Shown: positions 22,508 to 34,140 of the stretch, one piece after another
Position numbering within the stretch: the stretch's first letter is position 1
Layout of the letters: each line of letters opens with the position of its first letter
Origin: Cliona cf. orientalis
Lineage: Eukaryota > Porifera > Demospongiae > Clionaida > Clionaidae
Assembly (NCBI GenBank): GCA_963930775.1
Contig: OZ005693.1
Location: forward strand, 9,236,006-9,300,005
Reading direction: 5' to 3'
DNA length: 64,000 nt
Notes under the pieces: model-generated
Seen by the model: the letters and a program-made list of their open reading frames with translations, nothing else
The model's database searches: none
Told to the model about the DNA's origin: nothing
Made by a program: the position numbers and the translations under genes

Positions 22508-22954
22508 ATGGATAAGAGCAACAAGTCTAGTTGCCTGCTATATCAGCCTATCAACGATCCTATGCCATCACCCCATCAAAAGAAGGGATACCCTTGTGCA
22601 TATCTATTCCTTCCATCAAAAGCTGCAACTCTCATACTCTTCTGGACAGCTTTTGTTATCTTGGTCTGTTATACAATATTACCACGGTGACTTTCATTGA
22701 CATCAAGCCACTGTCTTCCACTGTCAGTATCTCTGTTTGCGGTACCTGGCATACCACATGCTATCATGGCAATTGCGATGATGCTTTACCCCCTCTGCAG
22801 GTTCATTGCTGATGTATGCTTTGGACGACTTAAAGCTGTGATCATTAGTTTGTGCTCAATCCTCATGTTTGCCATTATTGTCTGTTTCACTGAGATCCTA
22901 GTCTTGGCGGTCCTAGCTATAGATGTTTACGTAAAAGTAGGAAAATTGCCATGA
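22508..22954 (+). pseudogene. POT-4: N-terminal fragment of a diverged POT gene (MDKS type)
   Basis: Starts MDKSNKSSCLLYQPINDPMP, then LPSKAATLILFWTA, clearly homologous to the POT N terminus but a separate subgroup. Frame changes near 22675 and 22740 are needed to follow the homology through the first TMs to FIADVCFGRLKAVIISLC. Homology stops near 22950, where a MITE-like element is inserted. A C-terminal remnant lies at 23690-23889. Confidence 0.7.
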
Positions 22955-22962
22955 TTCTATCA

Positions 22963-23291
22963 TGGGAAGATTTTATGTGACTTCTCCCTTGGGTTAATCA
23001 TGGAGAGATTTTACGTGACTTCTGCCACGATCTAATTATGGGAGGATTTTACGTCATATGTAAAGTATTCCCAGTGTTTAGCTACATTTGTTACTTTATA
23101 TGGGAAAATTTTACGTAAGGTCAAAGTTCTTACGTAAAATCTTCCCATGTAATACTGACTTACCAACACAATAATCAGGGGGCGCTTTATGTGTGATCTC
23201 TGACCTCACATAAATCTTCCCATGTTTATCAACACAATAATCAGGGGGTGATTTATGTATGACCTCTGACCTCACACATAAAATCTTCCCA
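22963..23291. mobile_element. MITE-like element with 17-bp perfect inverted ends and internal palindromes
   Basis: TGGGAAGATTTTATGTG at 22963-22979 is the exact complement of 23275-23291. Inside, 23101-23148 is an imperfect palindrome (TGGGAAAATTTTACGTAAGG ... CTTACGTAAAATCTTCCCA), and a ~58-bp direct repeat (CACAATAATCAGGGGG... to ATCTTCCCA) occurs at 23167-23223 and 23233-23291. The compound structure suggests nested or amplified TIR units. No coding capacity. Confidence 0.7.
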
Positions 23292-23689
23292 GATATGTTA
23301 TACAAGTTATAGTTATGTGGGCTGATAATTAATACTGCAGCAACACACTGCTGATATAGATGGACTTTGCAATCGAGAGAAGGAATAGAGACACAGGAAG
23401 ATTTTATATAAGAACTTTGAGCTTATATATAATCCATCTAGAGCCTCGTACCCAGGTGCTTAAAAAAAGGGAGGGGTAGCTATGAGGCTAATAATCTATC
23501 AAGCTTGTAGTCATATAGTATCACGGGAGTGATGACCAGTAACCTAGCTACATGTACTTTAAGAACACTTTTATTTGTGGGTACTAAAGTTTGCATTATA
23601 ATACCTGCTAAATGATCCATTTCCAAAATCCGCTAAAATTTGTACCTGCAAATAATCGTAGCCTTAAGGTACATGTACAGACTCAGTTG

Positions 23690-23889
23690 CAGTCACCAAC
23701 TGTGGCTTTGTCTACCTTCTCTTCACCTGTATGATTGGATTGATTGGTCTCATACTGTTCTCAGTGGCAGCTAAAAAGTACAAATACAGACAACGAGATA
23801 TCATTGAAGGAATGTTTCGTTAAATGGATATTGAAGACGTTTTTGAGCATGAAATTGAGCAAACATATGTCAACAGTGTATCCGATTAA
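23690..23889 (+). pseudogene. C-terminal remnant of a POT gene
   Basis: The sequence from GTCACCAACTGTGGCTTTG to the stop near 23887 is the last ~65 codons of a POT gene (last TM and the MDIEDVFEHEIEQ tail). It has a 6-nt insertion (GATATCATTGAAGG) and an in-frame TAA within FRQMDI. The rest of the gene is missing. It probably belongs to POT-4 or to another lost copy. Confidence 0.7.
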
Positions 23890-24981
23890 TATGGTGGCTT
23901 ACAACTGCCATTCAAATAGGTATTTAAATTGAAAGCGTGTGAATAAGAAAGAAATATTAGACCATGTGCACCCTAGTTGTAGCTATAAAGTTGTTTATCC
24001 CCAGTGTATGAGCAATAATATTAGGAATACCAATAAATCAGTTATTACTTTGCAGTTTTGTTGATACTAATAGCTCAGTATCAGTCAACCACAAACATCA
24101 CACATGCATGCATAAAATACTAAATTTAATGTTACATTGATTTTTAATTAATACTCTAGAGACCATTATAATTATGGACTGATGTACAGGTTGTAGTTTT
24201 GATTCAAAACTGGTCATTTTAGTGAACTGAACAACTTAATTGGCTGTGAGTGGAGGGGACTGATTGCTGGTCCAGTTTCACTATTCATACTTCAATATTG
24301 GTTTCACACTCTAAGTTAGTAGACAGCATATTAATATACAGCTTATAGTTGGAGCTGTTGCTATTATTATGATATTTATATTATGTGCTCTTTCAACACA
24401 TTATTATACTGACATAGTTTATCATAATATAGTGGATACTGAACATTATGCTGCTGGCTATTAATTTACTAAAATTAATGTAGCGAATATCGGTAGCATA
24501 CAGCATACTAGATTTATGACTGCAGGAGTATAAATAGCTGGGAGCATGCCGCTGATGATTATGATAACCCACAGGCATTGTCAAGGTAATTTTGACGTGT
24601 GTACAATAGCTAGTTGTAATCAAGTCTGATGGCATATCTAAGGTTTCTGTTTTCATTTGCCATCTTGAATATTATAATCTGGTCAGTGTATGCTAATTAA
24701 ATCAAACTTGTATTTAATACCTAAACTGCAGTGCAAGAGCACATGCAACATTCATAGAATGTGATATATGTTGCAATAAGATGAAATATTATCATGAGTG
24801 GATTGCTGTATGTAATTATTAATATGTTTCTAGATCTCCCAGATGAATTACTTTCATTATACTATTATCTTATACTTATAATATATGATGATTATTTTAG
24901 AGGCCAACCATAACATAGATAGCAAATGTTTGTATCAACACTATCTTTGTCTGTGATAGCTATACACAGCTTTCTACAGCT
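23890..24981 (+). other. Spacer and 5' region of POT-5
   Basis: No gene. Carries the AATAAA of the remnant (near 24031) and the conserved POT 5' block (GAATATCGGTAGCATAC, TCAAGGTAATTTTGACG) with a candidate 5' UTR intron ending in TTTTAG near 24900. Confidence 0.45.
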
Positions 24982-26890
24982 ATGAACGAACTACCTACAG
25001 AGTCTAGTCATCTACTACATCATCCAGTAATCAATGGGTCCTCACCCCGGGACTCACCAAGAAGGCAGCAAGAGAGCTCAACGTGTTGTAAACATTTCTG
25101 CCTTCCATCAAAGGCAGCCATCCTCGTTATCTTCTGGACGGCTGCTGTAGGTATTGTACATAATTCTGTTTTACTAGTGACAGTTGCAGTCACTGATGCA
25201 AAACCAGTATCTCCTGACATTAGCATAACAGCTAATTATTGCTTACCTTATGCCATTCTGGCATTTATCAGTATGTTCTATCCACTCAGTGGGTACATTG
25301 CTGATGTCCGCTGTGGTAGACTCAAATCAGTTACCACAGGTTTGTGTTTAATATTTTCTTTTATTGTACTGCTGTGCTTAATTGAGATTTCAGTGATAGC
25401 TAAACCCCATTCAATAACTTTCCACGAGTACTCTGTGAGAGTTCATCACACTGATTCAGAAAAGATTATTGCTTGTATTGTAGCTGCTATTGCATTAATA
25501 GCTTTCATTATTGGATTGGCAGCCTATCAGGCAAACATGATTCAGCTTGGACTTGACCAACTCTTTGAAGCTCCTAGTCAATACCTAGGCCTCTTCATAC
25601 TCTATGCCGTATGGGCATTCAAACTCGGATCACTCCCGTTGATGGCTTCTCTTCCTTCATTGTTTTGTGGCAGCGCAATACGTCTTGTTGCCACTGGAAT
25701 GCTTATTTTATTACCTTTTGTTATTCTTATTTCTATGATTGCATTGCTGATAATCAGTTGGTGGAAGCGCCATTGGTTCACCTTTGATACTGGGCTTAAA
25801 AATCCATACAAAACTGTCTTCAAGATAATTGACTTTGCTAGAAAACATAAGCACCCTCTTCAACGCAGTGCCTTCACCTACTGTGATAACTATATACCAT
25901 CCAGACTTGACTTTGCCAAGGAAAGATATGGAGGCCCTTTCACAACAGAACAGGTTGAAAATGTTAAGACATTCCTAAGGATTCTGATTGTGTTGTTCGC
26001 AATTGGACCTGTATTCGCTCTAGAAGTGCCAGGTTCGTATTTTTTTATTTCCTGTATTTGGTATCCATGCCCTACGATATATCCGACATGTGCCACAGAA
26101 TGCAAGGGAGTTCTGCACTGTACCATATACAGTAATTGGTACTGGTGCCCTAATGTCTATTATGTCGATGGTAGTATTGTTCCCAGCTTATATTTGTATC
26201 ACTTTCATCATCCTTCGTAAGAGAGCACAAAGTATATTCATAAGAATGTCTCTTGGTGCTATCCTTTGCCTTCTGGGTGTCGCTAGCCTGCTTATCATCG
26301 ATATAACGGGGAACTCGCTGAAATATATTAAGCATAATACTTCTAACCACACACAGTGTATGTTTCAGTTGTACGTGATGAATGGCAAATTACAGTATAA
26401 TCCTGGACTTGACATGCATTGGTCAGTACTCATTCCTCCCTCATTATGTTTCGGAGTTGGTCCCCTCATTGTAATGACAGCCACTTTGGAGTTCATCTCA
26501 GCTCAGAGCCCTCAATTAATGAAAGGTTTTCTCATTGGGGTCTTCTTTGCTATCAGAGGTCTCTTTCAGCTCCTAAACTCTATCATTATTGTACCCTTTT
26601 CCCTTAAGCATCCATGGGCCAGTGGAGAGATGTTAGAAAACCCTCCAGTCACTAACTGTGGCTTTGTCTACCTTCTCTTCACCTGTGTGGTTGGGTTGAT
26701 TGGCCTCGTACTGTTCTCAGTGGCAGCTAAGAAGTACAAATACAGACAACGAGATGAAGGAATATTTCGTCAAATGGATATTGAAGACGTTTTCGAGCGT
26801 GAAATTGAGCAAACATCTGTCAACAGTGTATACATACAGTTAATATGGTGGCTTACAACTGCCATTCAAATAATAATAATATTATTATGA
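24982..26890 (+). pseudogene. POT-5: full-length POT/SLC15-like copy with a homopolymer frameshift
   Basis: Open from 24982 to 26220 in one frame and from 26090 to 26890 in the next. The break is one extra T in a run of seven (26040-26046); intact copies have six. The C-terminal tail is also changed: an ATACAG insertion after SVY removes the usual stop, so the frame runs on ~20 codons to 26890. Otherwise the sequence is as well kept as in intact copies. Either a recently inactivated gene or a base-calling error in a homopolymer. Confidence 0.7.
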
Positions 26891-27005
26891 ATTGGAAGTG
26901 TGTGAATAAGAAAACAGTACTATAGTTTTAGACCACCCTATAGTTGTTGTATTAAATTGTTTATCTCCAGTGCGTGGGTAATACCAATAAATCAGCTGTT
27001 TATTT

Positions 27006-27400
27006 TGCAAATGGATAATATTGAAGATGTTTTTGAGCATGAAAATTAACTTGAGCAAACACCTGTCAGTATACTGTATCCAATTGATATGGTAGCTTAT
27101 ATAACTGCCTTTCAAATATATTTTTTGAATTGGATGATCCTGAATAAGAAAACTGTATAATACAGTTTTCTTATTCACCCCATAGTTGTTGTGTCAAGTT
27201 ATTTTATAATCTCTAGTGCATGGGCAATACCAATAAATCAGTTGTTTATTTTGCAAATGGATAATATATTGAAGATGTTTTTGAGCATGAAACTGAGCAA
27301 ACATCTGTCAGTACTGTATCCAATATTATTAATATGGTGGCTTAATAAAATATTATATATTTTGAATTGGAAGTGTATGAATAAAAAAACTGTAGTTTTA
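27006..27400 (+). repeat. Two extra tail repeats after POT-5
   Basis: Two decayed copies of the POT C-terminal tail plus its 3' flank (AAATGGATA..TTGAAGATGTTTTTGAGCATGAAA) start at about 27008 and 27255, a period of about 247 bp. Each carries its own AATAAATCAG-TTGTTTATTTTGCAAATGG flank. Confidence 0.7.
27142..27176. repeat. Perfect 16-bp palindrome with a 3-bp centre
   Basis: GAATAAGAAAACTGTA, then TAA, then the exact complement. The left arm is the ordinary POT 3' flank (GAATAAGAAAACTGTAGTTT), and the right arm is an inverted copy of it, which suggests a small inverted duplication at a break. Confidence 0.8.
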
Positions 27401-27919
27401 GACCACCCTATAGTTGTATTAAGTTGCTTATCTCAGGTACTACATGGGTATTACCATAAATCAGTTGCTTATTTTGCAAGTTTATCGATACTATCTCTAT
27501 CAAGCATAATATGCATCACACATACATGTATGAAATACTAACATTAATACTCCAGAGACCATTGTAACTAGACTGATGTACAAGTAGCACAGTTTTGATT
27601 CAAAACTGATCATTTAGTAAACAAGTTGGCTGTGAGGACTGGAGGGGGCTAATATCTCATTCACTGGTCCAGTTCCAATATTGCTTTCACACTCTAAATA
27701 ATTAGTACAGTGTGACATGCACCAAACAAGCTAGGGTGTACTGCAATGGAAGGTAGACAGCATGCGCGCGCATGTTTTGATGTATAGAATAACACTATTA
27801 GTTAGGTATTAACAATAATGATGTGCATGTGACCATGTGCACAATTTCCAAAAAATAGACTACAAAGCAAGTCATAGCTACTAAACTCAATCTTACTTCA
27901 ATAATAACAGTTCATCAGT

Positions 27920-28080
27920 ATGGATAAGAGCAAGGAGTCTATAGTTGCCTGCTGCATTAGCCTATCAACGATCCTATGCCATCACCCCATCAAAAGAAGA
28001 GGAGATGCCCTTGTACACACCTCTGCCTTCCATCAAAAGCTGCAACTCTCATGTTCTTCTGGATGGTGTTTATTAGTGTT
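27920..28080 (+). pseudogene. N-terminal relic of an MDKS-type POT gene
   Basis: MDKSKES then, with a frameshift, the AYQRSYAITPSKE-type segment and SIKSCNSHVLLDGV. Only the first ~55 codons remain before unrelated sequence. It lies about 310 bp before POT-6, just as a similar relic (34141) precedes POT-8. Confidence 0.6.
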
Positions 28081-28393
28081 AATACTGAACATTATGCTGC
28101 TGACTCTTATTAATAATAATGTAGCAAAATTTAATATTAATACAAAACATGCAACATACATGCAACGTTCATAGAATGTGATGTTGCAACAAGATGACCT
28201 CATAAGTGCATGGATTGCTGATATGAGTTTTTCCTAGATGAATTACTATTAATATTATCTTACTCATGATGATTATTAACTTTTAGAGGCCATCCACAAC
28301 ATAGATAGCAGCTGTTTGCAGTACAATAGTCAATTGATACGTAATAATATCACTAGTACTGTCCGTGATAGCTATACACAGCTTTCTACAGCT

Positions 28394-30237
28394 ATGAACG
28401 AACTACCTACAGAGTCTAGTCATCTACTACATCATCCAGTAATCAATGGGCCCTCATCCCGGGACTCACCACGAAGGCAGCAAGAGAGCTCGATATGTTG
28501 TAAACATTTCTGCCTTCCATCAAAGGCAGCCATCCTTGTTATCTTCTGGATAGCTGCTGTAGGTACTGTGCATAACTCTGTTTTACTAGTGACGGTTGCA
28601 TTCACTGATATGAAGCCATTATCTCCTGATATTAGCATATCAGCTAATTATTGCTTACCTTATGCCATTCTGGCATTTATCAGTATGTTCTATCCACTCA
28701 GTGGGTACATTGCTGATGTCCGCTGTGGTAGACTCAAATCAGTTACCACAGGTTTGTATTTGATATTTTCTTTCATTGTACTACTGTGCTTCGTTGAGAT
28801 TTCAATGATAGCTAAACCGCATTCAATAACTTTCCATGAGTACTCCATGAGAGTTCATCATACTGAAGGGATTATTGCTTGTATTGTAGCTGTTATTGCA
28901 TTAATAGCTTTTATCATTGGATTGGCAGGCTATCAGGCAAACATGATTCAGCTTGGACTTGACCAACTCTTTGAAGCTCCTAGTCAATACCTAAGCCTCG
29001 TCATACTCTATGCTGTATGGGCATTCAAGCTTGGATCACTTCCATTGATGGCTTCTCTTCCTTTATTTTTCTGTGGTGGCTCAATACGTCATTTTGCCAT
29101 TGGAATGCTTATTTTATTACCTTTTGTTGTTCTTATTTCCATGATCATATTGCTGATAATCAGTTGGTGGAAGCGCCATTGGTTCACCTTTGATACTGGG
29201 CTTAAAAATCCATACAAAACTGTCTTCAAGATAATTAACTTTGCTAGAAAACATAAGCACCCTCTTCGACGCAGTGCCTTCACCTACTGTGATAACTATA
29301 TACCATCCAGACTTGACTTTGCCAAGGAAAGATATGGAGGGCCTTTCACAACAGAACAGGTTGAAAATGTTAAGACATTCCTACGGATTCTGACTGTGTT
29401 ATTCTCAATTGGACCTGTATTCGCTCTAGAAGTGCCAGGTTCGAATTTTTTTATTTCCTGTGTTTGGTGTCCATGCCCTACGACATATCCGACATGTGCC
29501 ACAGAATATAAGGGAGTTGTGCACTGTACCACATACAGTAATTGGTACTGGTACCCTAATGTATATTATGTCAACGCTAGTATTGTTTCCAGCTTATATT
29601 TGTATCACTTTCACCATCCTTTGTAAGAGAGCACAAAGTATATTCATAAGAATGTCTCTTAGTTCTATCCTTTGCCTTCTGGGTGTGGCTTGCGTGCTTA
29701 TCATTGACTTAACGGGGCACTCACTGAAATATAATACTTCTAACCACACACAGTGTATGTTTCAGTTGTACATGATGAATGGCAAATTACAGTATCCTGG
29801 ACTTGACATGCATTGGTCAGTGCTTATTCCTCCCTCATTGTGTCTCGGAGTTGGTCCCCTCATTGTAACAACGGCGACTTTGGAGTTCATCTCAGCTCAG
29901 AGCCCTCAATTAATGAAAGGTTTTCTCATTGGGGTCTTCTTTGCTATTAGAGGTCTCTTTCATCTCCTATATAAACTCCATAATTATTGTACCCTTTTCC
30001 CTCAAGCGTCCATGGGCCAGTGGAGAGATGTTAGAGAACCCTCCAGTCACTAACTGTGGCTTTGTCTACCTTCTCTTCACCTGTGTGGTTGGGTTGATTG
30101 GCCTCATACTGTTCTCAGTGGCAGCTAAGAAGTACAAATACAGACAACGAGATGAAGGAATGTTTCGTCAAATGGATATTGAAGATGTTTTTGAGCGTGA
30201 AATTGAGCAAACAACTGTCAACAGTGTATACAATTAA
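28394..30237 (+). pseudogene. POT-6: full-length POT/SLC15-like copy with two frameshifts
   Basis: The conserved start is 28394. The frame is open to 29626. It breaks at the same seven-T run as POT-5 (29446-29452). A second break near 29965-29985 (CTCCTATATAAACTCCATAATT against CTCCTAAACTCTATCATT) shifts the frame again, and the normal tail runs to 30237 in the third stretch. It also lacks three residues in HHTDSEKI (HHTEGI). The second break makes true inactivation more likely than sequencing error. Confidence 0.75.
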
Positions 30238-30748
30238 TATGGTGGCTTACAACTGCCATTCAAATATAGATTGGAAGTGTGTGAATAAGAAAACAGTACT
30301 ATAGTTTTAGACCACCCTATAGTTGTTGTATTACGTTGTTTATCTCGACCCAGTGCATGGGTAATACCAATAAATCAGTTGTTTATTTTGAAAATGGATA
30401 TTGAAGATGTTTTTGAGCATGAAATTGAGCAAACATCTGTCAATACTGTATCCAATTAATATGGTGGCTTATAACTGCCATTCAAATTAGTGGGTACTGA
30501 ATATTTTGCTGCTGACTCTTATAATTTAATGTAGTGAATATCGGTAGCATACAGCATACTATAGATTCATGATTGCAGGAGTGTAACTAGCTGAAAGCTG
30601 GCTGCTGATGATCATGACAATCCACAGGCATTGTCAACGTGTGTACAATAGCTGGAATATCTTATAAGGCTTCCGTTTTCATTTTCCATCATATAATCTA
30701 TGGTCAGTGCATGCTAATTAAAACATTCTATTAAACTTAATACACATA
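30238..30748 (+). repeat. Spacer with a POT tail repeat
   Basis: A decayed tail repeat (AAATGGATATTGAAGATG to AATTAATATGGTGGC) lies at about 30392-30480. It is followed by the common POT 5' block (GAATATCGGTAGCATACAGC) at ~30535, so the two are fused with most of a gene missing. Confidence 0.6.
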
Positions 30749-30749
30749 T

Positions 30750-31051
30750 ATAGGCGGAGGAAGATGTCGGGAGGGGGGGGGGCACAAGTTAGCAAGTGCA
30801 GAATTTCAGTCCATAAAGCTACTATATTAATTTTAATAATTCCTTCTTCTGTGTTCGGAAAATATGACCAGGCTTTGCTTGACTCACTCAAGATACCAGA
30901 ATCAAACAACAATGGCAGTCATAGTATTGATGGCATGTGTTTGCATGGCTTCAGTGGCTCTGAAAGGGGAGGGGGCACTGTCCCTATACTTCAGGCTGGT
31001 TGGGGGGCACATGCGGCTGGTGCCCCCCCCCCCCTGCTTCTGCCACCTATG
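30750..31051. mobile_element. MITE-like element with G-run and C-run ends
   Basis: The ends ATAGGCGGAGGAAGATGTCG and the complement of CTGCTTCTGCCACCTAT are imperfect inverted repeats, each next to a long G or C run (10 G at 30773-30782, 12 C at 31023-31034). The interior has no convincing gene. The runs could form quadruplex or hairpin structures and are prone to length error. Confidence 0.55.
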
Positions 31052-31317
31052 ATACAGTGCATGCAACATACATGCAAAATTCATAGAATGTGATGTTGCA
31101 ACAAGATGACCTCATGAGTGCATGGATTGCTGGATGTATGATATGTTTCTCCCAGATGAATTAATACATACTATTATCTTACTGGTGATGATTATTAATT
31201 TTTAGAAGCCATCCACAATATAGATAGCAGCTGTTTACAGCACAATGATCAACACATAATAATAATATCGTATATATCATGTCCGTGATAGCTATACACA
31301 TGAAGCTTTTTACAGCT

Positions 31318-33177
31318 ATGAACAAACTACCTACAGAGTCTAGTCATCTACTACATCATCCAGTAATCAATGAGCCCTCACCCCGGGAGTCACCACGAAG
31401 GCAGCAAGAGAGCTCGACATGTTGTAAACATTTATGCCTTCCATCAAAGGCAGCCATCCTTGTTATTTTCTGGACAGCTGCTGTAGGTATTGTACATAAT
31501 TCTGTTTTACTAGTGACCGTTGCAGTCACTGATGCAAAACCATTATCTCCTGACATTAGCATATCAGCTAATTATTGCTTACCTTATGCCATTCTGGCAT
31601 TTATCAGTATGTTCTATCCACTCAGTGGGTACATTGCTGATGTCCGCTGTGGTAGACTCAAATCAGTTACCACAGGTTTGTGTTTGATATTTTCTTTCAT
31701 TGTAATGCTGTGCTTAATTGAGATTTCAGTGATAGCTAAACCGCATTCAATAACTTTCCACGAGTACTCTGTGAGAGTTCATCACAATGATTCAGAAAAG
31801 ATTATTGCTTGTATTGTAGCTGCTATTGCATTAATAGCTTTCATTATTGGATTGGCAGGCTATCAGGCAAACATGATTCAGCTTGGACTTGACCAACTCT
31901 TTGAAGCTCCTAGTCAATACCTAAGCCTCTTTATATTCTATGCCGTATGGGCATTCAAACTCGGATCACTTCCGTTGATAGCTTCTCTTCCTTCATTGTT
32001 TTGTGGCGGCGCAATACATCTTGTTGCCATTGGAATGCTTATTTTATTACCTTTTATTATTCTTAGTTCTATGATTGCATTGCTGATAATCAGTTGGTGG
32101 AAGCGCCATTGGTTCACCTTTGATACTGGGCTTAAAAACCCATACAAAACTGTCTTCAAGATAATTAACTTTGCTAGGAATCATAAGCACCCTCTTCAAC
32201 GCAGTGCCTTCACCTACTGTGATAACTATATACCATCCAGACTTGACTTTGCCAAGGAAAGATATGGAGGGCCTTTCACAACAGAACAGGTTGAAAATGT
32301 TAAGACATTCCTAAGGATTCTGATTGTGTTGTTCTCAATTGGACCTGTATTCGCTCTAGAAGAGCCAGGTTCATATTTTTTATTTCCTCTGTTTGGTGTC
32401 CATGCTCTACGACATATCCCACTTGTGCCACTGAATGTAAGAGAGTTTTGCACTGTACCGTATACAATAATTGGTACTGGTGCCCTAATGTCTATTATGT
32501 CGATTCTAGTATTGTTTCCAGCTTATATTTGTATCACTTTCACCATCCTTCGTAAGAGAGTGCAAAGACTTAGTATATTCATAAGAATGTCTCTTGGTGC
32601 TATCCTTTGCCTTCTGGGTGTGGCTAGCCTGCTTATCATCGACATAACGGGGCACTCACTGAAATATATTAAATATAATACTTCTAACCATACACAGTGT
32701 ATCTTTCAGTTGTATGTGATGAATGGCAAATTACAGTATCCTGGACTTGACATGCACTGGTCAGTGCTTATTCCCCCCTCATTGTGTCTCGGAGTTGGTC
32801 CCCTCATTGTAACAACGGCGACTTTGGAGTTCATCTCAGCTCAGAGCCCTCAATTAATGAAAGGTTTTCTCATTGGGGTCTTCTGTGCTATTAGAGGTCT
32901 CTTTCATCTCCTAAACTCTATCATTATTGTACCCTTTTCCCTCAAGCGTCCATGGGCCAGTGGAGAGATGTTAGAGAACCCTCCAGTCACTAACTGTGGC
33001 TTTGTCTACCTTCTCTTCACCTGTGTGGTTGGGTTGATTGGTCTCATACTGTTCTCAGTGGCAGCTAAGAAGTACAAATACAGACAACGAGATGAAGGAA
33101 TGTTTCGTCAAATGGATATTGAAGATGTTTTCGAGCGTGAAATTGAACAAACATCTGTCAACTGTGTATCCAATTAA
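31318..33177 (+). CDS. POT-7: POT/SLC15-like 12-TM transporter, ~619 aa
   Basis: Intact. The start at 31318 (MNKLPTESSHLLHH) is chosen because it matches all other copies; an upstream in-frame ATG at 31279 would add 13 unconserved residues. The seven-T frameshift of POT-5/6 is absent (six T). Differences from POT-2 include an extra RL in the TM8-9 loop (RVQRLSIF), an extra IK before the NTSNHT sequons, and EEPGSYFLF in TM7. Signature segments are all present. Confidence 0.8.
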   Translation: MNKLPTESSHLLHHPVINEPSPRESPRRQQESSTCCKHLCLPSKAAILVIFWTAAVGIVHNSVLLVTVAVTDAKPLSPDISISANYCLPYAILAFISMFYPLSGYIADVRCGRLKSVTTGLCLIFSFIVMLCLIEISVIAKPHSITFHEYSVRVHHNDSEKIIACIVAAIALIAFIIGLAGYQANMIQLGLDQLFEAPSQYLSLFIFYAVWAFKLGSLPLIASLPSLFCGGAIHLVAIGMLILLPFIILSSMIALLIISWWKRHWFTFDTGLKNPYKTVFKIINFARNHKHPLQRSAFTYCDNYIPSRLDFAKERYGGPFTTEQVENVKTFLRILIVLFSIGPVFALEEPGSYFLFPLFGVHALRHIPLVPLNVREFCTVPYTIIGTGALMSIMSILVLFPAYICITFTILRKRVQRLSIFIRMSLGAILCLLGVASLLIIDITGHSLKYIKYNTSNHTQCIFQLYVMNGKLQYPGLDMHWSVLIPPSLCLGVGPLIVTTATLEFISAQSPQLMKGFLIGVFCAIRGLFHLLNSIIIVPFSLKRPWASGEMLENPPVTNCGFVYLLFTCVVGLIGLILFSVAAKKYKYRQRDEGMFRQMDIEDVFEREIEQTSVNCVSN

Positions 33178-34140
33178 TATTATGGTGGCTTACAACTGCC
33201 ATTCAAATTATTATATATATATATATATTTTGAATTGGAAGTGTATGATCCTGATTAAGAAAACTGTAGTTTTACACACCCTATAGTTGTTGTATTAAGT
33301 TATTTATCTCCAGTGCATGGGTAATACCATGGCCAGTAAATCAGTTGTTTATTTTGCAAATGGATATATTGAAGATGTTTTTGAGCATGAAATTGAGCAA
33401 ACATTGTAGCTTATATAACTGCCATTCAAAAGGTATCTTTTTGAATTAGAAGTGTATGCATGTATAAGAAAACTGTAGTTTTAGACCACCCTATAGTTGT
33501 TGCATATTTTAAAACACATTAAGTCGCTTATCTCCAGTACTTGCATGGGTATTACCAATAATAATATTATTATATCAGTTGCTTATTATTGATACTATCT
33601 CTATCAAGTATATGCGTCACACATCCATGCATAAAATACTAACATTCGACTATTGTAACTAGACTGATGTACAAGTAGTATAGTTTTGATTCAAAACTGA
33701 TCATTTAGTAAACAAGTTGGCTGTGAGGACTGGAGGGGGTTAACATCTCATTCATAGGTCCAGTTCCATTATTGCTTTCACACTCTAATTTAGTACGCAA
33801 CATGCACCAAACAAGGGTGTACTGCGATAGAAGGTAGACAGCATGTATAGAGCAACACTATTAGTTAGATATTAACAATAATGATGTGCATGACATGTGA
33901 CCACGTGCACAATTTCTAAAAATTTGATAAACACTTTACCAATATGCTTGTTATCTACCAATAGTGCCTCATCTCTATTTGTACTAGCTAATAATTGGTT
34001 GTGTACACTAGCTATTATAGCTTTTTTTCTCTAAATTATGATGATGCAGCCCATTGTCAATAAAAGCTGTCAGGAGACTACAAAGTAAGTCATAGCTACT
34101 AAACTCGAATCTTACTTCAACAATAACAGTTCATCAGTAT
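33178..34140 (+). repeat. Spacer with tail repeat and AT microsatellite
   Basis: An AT repeat lies at about 33211-33230. A decayed POT tail repeat is at about 33358-33405. The region 33650-34140 matches 22060-22507 and 27560-27919 and holds no gene. Confidence 0.5.

Noticed and set aside
22963..23291. Repeated motifs considered as a CRISPR array
   Set aside because: Repeats are inverted, irregularly spaced and few, within eukaryotic DNA; the structure fits a foldback element.
26040..29452. Programmed ribosomal frameshifting at the T7 run in POT-5/POT-6
   Set aside because: Closest intact copies have T6 and need no shift; no slippery heptamer plus structure is evident, and POT-6 has a second frameshift. 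Mutation or sequencing error is simpler.
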